In this document: in pieces, positions 5,801-8,952 of the stretch
Numbering within the stretch: the stretch's first letter is position 1
How the letters are laid out: each line of letters opens with the position of its first letter
Source: Zeimonas sp039807785
Lineage (GTDB): Bacteria; Pseudomonadota; Gammaproteobacteria; Burkholderiales; Burkholderiaceae_E
Reading direction: 5' to 3'
Length of the DNA stretch: 8,952 bases
Assembly (NCBI GenBank): GCA_039807785.1
Contig: JBDHRX010000118.1
Coordinates: 1-8,952 of the forward strand
Notes under the pieces: generated by a model
Database searches by the model: none
Told to the model about the DNA's origin: nothing
The model's input: only the letters and a program-made list of their open reading frames with translations
Made by a program: the position numbers and the translations under genes

Positions 5801-5882
5801 CGGCCGGCCCGTCCGCGCGGCCCGCCCGGAGGTGCGCAGCCCCGCGGGAGCTGTTGCCGCCATCTGGGCCAGAATGTCGGCC

Positions 5883-7022
5883 ATGTCGAACCTTCCCCAT
5901 CGTGCCGGCCGGGCGTGCATGGGCGGCCTCGTCGTCGTCCTGCAGGCGCTGCCGGCCGCCGCCATCGCGCAAACCCCCGAGGAGCGCTGCCTGCTCGATG
6001 CGCTGCGCCAGGCGGCTCCGCAGACCACCGTCGACGCTTTGCGCGGCCAGTGTCGCGAGGCGGTCCGCGCCGCGCCGGCGCGCGTCGCGCCGTTGCCGGA
6101 GTCGCTCGCGCCGCCGGTGGAGGCGACGCGGCCGGCCGTCGATCCGACGGTCGGGATCGTCCGGGACACGCCGCAGGGCGTCTCGGTGGCGCCGGTGGCC
6201 CGGTCAGCGCCGGTGGGCGATGCCCCGGTGCGTCGTCGCATCGAGGCCGAGAGCGTGCTGTGGGGCGAACGCTTCGCGCTGCTGCCGCACCGGCCGAACT
6301 ACCTGCTGCCGGTCACGCATGCTTTCGAGCGACCCGAGTCGGTGTCCGGCCCGGTCCAGCGCAACGAGGTCAAGTTCCAGTTCAGCTTCAAGTTTCCGCT
6401 GACCCCGCCGCTGTACGACGGCCGGCTCGCCGTGTTCTTCGCCTACACCGGACAGTCGTGGTGGCAGGCCTACAACGACGAGCGCTCGAGCCCCTTCCGC
6501 GAGTACAGCCACGAGCCCGAGCTGTTCGTGTCATGGGCGCCGGGCATGCGGGTGCTCGGCTGGGACTGGCGGGTCGCCTCGGCCGGCTTCGCGCATCAGT
6601 CGAACGGCCGCTCCGGTGCATATTCGCGCAGCTGGAACCGCCTGTTCGCGGAGATGCTGCTCGACCGGCCCGGGCCGTGGTGGATCGGCATCCGCCCGTG
6701 GTGGCGCCTCCCGGAGAACCGCAAGCCCAGCCCCGGTTCGCCCAAGGGCGACGACAACCCGGAGATCACGCGCTACGCGGGCCACGGCGAGCTGCGGCTG
6801 GGCTACGCCGGCGCGGTGAACAACTGGACGCTGATGCTGCGTCGCAGCCTTTCCGACGGCGGCAAGGGGGCGATGCAGCTCGACTACAGCCGTCCGACGG
6901 GATTCAGCCCGAACCTGCGCTGGTACGTGCAGTACTTCGACGGCTACGGAGAAAGCCTGCTCGACGAGCGCCGGCACATTCGGCGCATCGGGCTCGGCGT
7001 GATGCTGAACGACTGGTTCTAG
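5883..7022 (+). CDS. pldA: Outer-membrane phospholipase A (OMPLA)
   Basis: This is a calcium-dependent outer-membrane beta-barrel that hydrolyses acyl chains of phospholipids when membrane asymmetry is disturbed. With the ATG at 5883 the product is 379 residues. The signature AGFAHQSNGR followed by SRSWNRLF gives His238, Ser240 and Asn252, aligning at constant spacing with His142, Ser144 and Asn156 of the E. coli enzyme. Arg243 and Ser248 match its calcium-site Arg147 and Ser152. The chain ends in an aromatic residue (NDWF), as barrels do. Between the signal (cut near AIA-QT, residue 30) and the barrel (from about residue 160) is a Pro/Ala-rich stretch of over 100 residues with Cys36 and Cys57. 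This makes the protein longer than the E. coli form. In-frame ATGs at 5874 and 5919 are possible starts; none has a strong ribosome site. Confidence 0.92.
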   Translation: MSNLPHRAGRACMGGLVVVLQALPAAAIAQTPEERCLLDALRQAAPQTTVDALRGQCREAVRAAPARVAPLPESLAPPVEATRPAVDPTVGIVRDTPQGVSVAPVARSAPVGDAPVRRRIEAESVLWGERFALLPHRPNYLLPVTHAFERPESVSGPVQRNEVKFQFSFKFPLTPPLYDGRLAVFFAYTGQSWWQAYNDERSSPFREYSHEPELFVSWAPGMRVLGWDWRVASAGFAHQSNGRSGAYSRSWNRLFAEMLLDRPGPWWIGIRPWWRLPENRKPSPGSPKGDDNPEITRYAGHGELRLGYAGAVNNWTLMLRRSLSDGGKGAMQLDYSRPTGFSPNLRWYVQYFDGYGESLLDERRHIRRIGLGVMLNDWF

Positions 7023-7036
7023 GTCCTGCAGTCGTT
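7008..7036. terminator. Inverted repeat around two overlapping convergent stops
   Basis: AACGACTG (7008-7015) and CAGTCGTT (7029-7036) are exact inverted copies around a 13-base loop. The loop contains CTAG (7019-7022), which holds the stops of both pldA and the minus-strand gene. Each arm encodes the Asn-Asp near the end of its protein. A symmetrical stem between convergent genes could terminate transcripts from both sides. The stem is only moderately GC-rich and has no T tract, so terminator function is unproven. Confidence 0.4.
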
Positions 7037-7387
7037 GGCGAGCTGCCGTCCCTGCTTGGTGTCGAGCAGCATCGACTTGGTGGCGATCACCAGCCAGACG
7101 AGCCCGGACTTCGGATCCTCGTAGCGCAGCGCGCCGCTGCGCGCGCCGACCGCGTGCATCCGGTATTCCTTCTTGTCGAAGTGCAGGACCGCCGAGCTCA
7201 TGTCCGCCGAGACCTCGCGCACGTTCACGCTGCGATTGAGGTCGCAGCGATACACCCCGGTGGGGAGCTTGAAGCCGTGGGGATTGAAGCTGGACGAGTC
7301 GGCCGACGAGGCGGACAGCGGCGCCGCGACCAGGGCCGTCCCCAGGACGAGCGGTGCGAGGCCGAAGGACTGAATGATCGAACGCAT
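7019..7387 (-). CDS. Exported MliC-like small protein
   Basis: The 122-residue product has a signal peptide (hydrophobic residues 8-24, likely cut near SSA at 27-29). The mature part resembles the small beta-barrel of MliC/PliC lysozyme inhibitors: YRCDLNRSV at 46-54, a middle beta region (VLHFDKKEYRMHAV), SGALRYEDPKSGLVW at 84-98, and a final Cys120 in LANDC. Cys48 and Cys120 would form the usual disulfide. The match is by pattern only. In MliC a Ser in the SGARY-like loop and a Lys in the following WxKG loop contact lysozyme. Here the first loop is SGALRY and the Lys falls later (IATK), so inhibitor activity is doubtful. The ATG at 7387 is chosen for the signal peptide and a GGAG seven bases upstream, although the frame is open to 7663. 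Confidence 0.75.
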   Translation of the reverse strand: MRSIIQSFGLAPLVLGTALVAAPLSASSADSSSFNPHGFKLPTGVYRCDLNRSVNVREVSADMSSAVLHFDKKEYRMHAVGARSGALRYEDPKSGLVWLVIATKSMLLDTKQGRQLANDCRT

Positions 7388-7446
7388 GTCGAACTCCGTT
7401 GGAGGGCCTGGCCGGCGCTTTCGATGGGGCCGTTGCTGTGCGCCGG

Positions 7447-7452
7447 AGTATA
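7447..7452 (-). promoter_or_regulatory. Candidate -10 box for the MliC-like gene
   Basis: On the minus strand TATACT (five of six matches to TATAAT) lies about 60 bases before the ATG at 7387, inside the otherwise very GC-rich 220-base gap between the two minus-strand genes. No recognisable -35 hexamer stands 16-18 bases upstream. The rest of the gap (7388-7607) shows no gene of its own on either strand. Confidence 0.35.
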
Positions 7453-7607
7453 CGGTCTCGTCCCGGCGTCGGATACGGATGCTGCGCGCGGCGTCGCATT
7501 CGCGCAAGCGGGGCGGGCGGCGGCCGGCGACGAGCGGCGGCGCAGCTGTCCCGGACGGTCGGCAAGCGAGGCGCGCCGCCGTCCGGCCGGAGCGGGACGG
7601 CGCATCG

Positions 7608-8952
7608 TCAGGGCTTGAGCGAGAGCGCGGGCCGCCAGCCCGGGTTGGCGCCCTCGCCGGCATAGGCGCCGCGCAGCGTCCAGTCGCGGGCCTGGCCGGC
7701 GAAGTCGCGTCCGGCGTCGGCGAAGCCGGCGGCGGCGCGCGCGTCGATGGCGGTGCCGCGCAGCGCGCCGGTGCGCGGATACGCGTCGAAGGTTCCGAGC
7801 GGGGCGTCCGGGGCGTTCAGGTAGCCCGCCGCCAGGCTGCGGCCGGCGCTCAGGTTGTCCCGCTGTTCGCCGCCCGACAGCGGCGTCGCCGCGAACACCG
7901 CGTTGCCGAACACACGCTGGGCGTGGCCGGCGGCGCCGCCGACGATCCGGATGCCGCTGCCGCGGGCCAGCACCGTGTTGCCGAAGACGTCGATCGCGCG
8001 GGGCACGTCGTGATGAGGCTGGATGTTCACCGCGTCGCCGTCGTCGTTGACCATCAGGTTCGCGTACAGCGCCACGTTCCCTTCGCCCTGGAGCAGCGCC
8101 TCGCTCGGGTTCCGGTAGAAGAAGTTGCCGTAGATCTCGTAGTGATCGTCGCTGCCGTTGCCGCTCGGCGGGAAGTGCCCGACCAGCACGTTCGGCCGCG
8201 CCAGCGCGCCGCCGGAGCTGTTGGCCGCCTTCGAGAACACGTTGTGCCGGATCACGGTCCGCTGCGGCGTCGTGGGCATGCCGGCGATCGCGGGCCGGTC
8301 GATCTGGTGCTTGATCTGCAGGTTGTAGCCGATCGTGTCGCGGACCAGGTTGCGCTCGATGATGCCGGCGACGAACGGGTTGGTGCCGTCCGAGTTGCCG
8401 AGGTACATGCCGGTGCCCGCGCCGACGATCGTGTTGCCGCAGATGATCCAGTTCCAGGTCGGCGACCCGACCGTCGAGATGCCGACCACCTGCTGGTTGC
8501 TGCCGACACCGCGGATCACCAGGTTCTCCAGCACGACGTGATGCGCGAGGCCCTGGGCCGCGACCCCGGCGCCGCCCAGGTCGCGGCCGTCGACCTCGAG
8601 GTTGCGCACCACGACGTAGCTCGCGTCGCTCAGCCGGACGGTGTTGTGCGTCGAGCGGCCGAGCAGCACCGGCCGCGGCCCGGATTCGGGGCCGGTGATC
8701 ACGATCGGCCGCGTCGGGGTGCCGTTCAGGCCGAACAGGGGCAGGCCGGGGACGTCGGATGGATGGTCGTAGTTGCCGGATGCCAGGACCAGGGTATCGC
8801 CGGGCACGAGCGCGCGGACCCGCTCGAGGTAGTTGGCGGGATCGGCCTGGAGGATCCGGTTGGCGCTCGCGTCGGCGACCCTCGCGACGCAGCTGCCGGC
8901 ACCGGCCTGCGGCGCGCCGCTGCCCCCGCCCGGGGACGCCGGCGCGGCCGGC
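7608..8952 (-). CDS. Right-handed parallel beta-helix protein, N-terminus cut by window end
   Basis: The frame is open from the window edge to TGA at 7608-7610, giving about 448 residues without a start. The first visible residues are a Pro/Ala/Gly/Ser-rich linker (about 8895-8951), then CVARVADASANRILQ and VRALVPGDTLVLASGNYDHP. The latter is the usual opening of pectate-lyase or chondroitinase-B-like helices. Successive rungs carry Asn at the turn: CGNTIVG, ERNLVRD, RHNVFSK, YGNFFYRN, YANLMVN, FGNTVLA and FGNAVFA. Such proteins bind or cleave polysaccharides outside the cytoplasm, but I see no recognisable lyase catalytic set, so substrate and activity are unknown. A GTG at 8807 could pass for a start but cuts into the first helix strand, so the gene almost certainly begins beyond the window. 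Confidence 0.85.
   Translation of the reverse strand, partial: PAAPASPGGGSGAPQAGAGSCVARVADASANRILQADPANYLERVRALVPGDTLVLASGNYDHPSDVPGLPLFGLNGTPTRPIVITGPESGPRPVLLGRSTHNTVRLSDASYVVVRNLEVDGRDLGGAGVAAQGLAHHVVLENLVIRGVGSNQQVVGISTVGSPTWNWIICGNTIVGAGTGMYLGNSDGTNPFVAGIIERNLVRDTIGYNLQIKHQIDRPAIAGMPTTPQRTVIRHNVFSKAANSSGGALARPNVLVGHFPPSGNGSDDHYEIYGNFFYRNPSEALLQGEGNVALYANLMVNDDGDAVNIQPHHDVPRAIDVFGNTVLARGSGIRIVGGAAGHAQRVFGNAVFAATPLSGGEQRDNLSAGRSLAAGYLNAPDAPLGTFDAYPRTGALRGTAIDARAAAGFADAGRDFAGQARDWTLRGAYAGEGANPGWRPALSLKP

Noticed and set aside
5915..7618. Plus-strand open frame across pldA and past its end
   Set aside because: It is out of frame with the OMPLA active site and passes antisense through the MliC-like gene. 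Its composition is that of a shadow frame.
7388..7663. Upstream extension of the MliC-like gene to 7663
   Set aside because: The added 92 residues are Arg/Pro-rich without structure, would bury the signal peptide and would overlap the end of the beta-helix gene. The ATG at 7387 has a ribosome site.
8335..8541. Short plus-strand frame inside the beta-helix gene
   Set aside because: It is antisense to a clear beta-helix coding sequence with no ribosome site or recognisable feature.
1..8952. tRNA, rRNA, CRISPR, insertion sequence or phage features
   Set aside because: I looked for tRNA-like TTCRANYC arms, spaced direct repeats, transposase motifs and terminal inverted repeats and saw none. Base composition looks even across the window, giving no sign of a recent insertion.

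Overview
The window is very GC-rich DNA (roughly 70% by eye) carrying the core of a periplasmic thiosulfate-oxidising Sox gene set, soxY-soxZ-soxA-soxX-soxB. A thioredoxin-like and a GlcG/HbpS-like gene follow on the same strand, then an outer-membrane phospholipase A (pldA). On the opposite strand lie a small MliC-like exported protein and a right-handed beta-helix protein cut by the window edge. The soxYZAXB order, the single-haem form of SoxA and the OMPLA-type PldA suggest a sulfur-oxidising proteobacterium, most likely a betaproteobacterium. That placement is inference from gene content, not a phylogenetic result.

Left flank (1-499): the last codons of a plus-strand gene end at 37. A hairpin and three tandem 13-base repeats follow. 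Then comes a minus-strand stretch that still reads as the C-terminal part of a small thioredoxin-fold protein but is interrupted by an in-frame TGA and has no CxxC. It looks like a decayed soxW/soxS-like gene divergent from soxY.

Core (500-4714): SoxYZ is the sulfur carrier (swinging-arm Cys154 in the C-terminal GGCGG). SoxAX is the c-type cytochrome that conjugates thiosulfate to SoxY. SoxB is the di-manganese thiosulfohydrolase that releases sulfate. SoxY and SoxB have Tat-type twin-arginine signals. SoxX, and possibly SoxB and the thioredoxin, have lipobox-like cysteines, so part of the pathway may be membrane-tethered. No soxCD is visible inside the window, so it cannot be said whether oxidation goes fully to sulfate or leaves sulfane sulfur. 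The 144-base soxZ-soxA gap holds two strong hairpins and could set soxYZ:soxAXB stoichiometry.

Downstream (4719-5800): an exported TlpA/ResA-type thioredoxin and an exported GlcG/HbpS-like protein share an ATGA stop/start, so they are probably translated together. The thioredoxin may supply the reductant needed to keep the SoxY cysteine active, perhaps replacing the decayed gene upstream of soxY.

Right flank (5801-8952): pldA has a complete OMPLA active site and converges on the MliC-like gene so tightly that both stop codons lie in one CTAG, inside an 8-bp inverted repeat. The beta-helix protein is open through the window end. I see no tRNA, rRNA, CRISPR array, insertion sequence or phage gene. 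The Sox genes themselves are a known system; the less ordinary points are the decayed thioredoxin, the coupled thioredoxin/GlcG-like pair, the long lipoprotein-like SoxX and the overlapping convergent stops.
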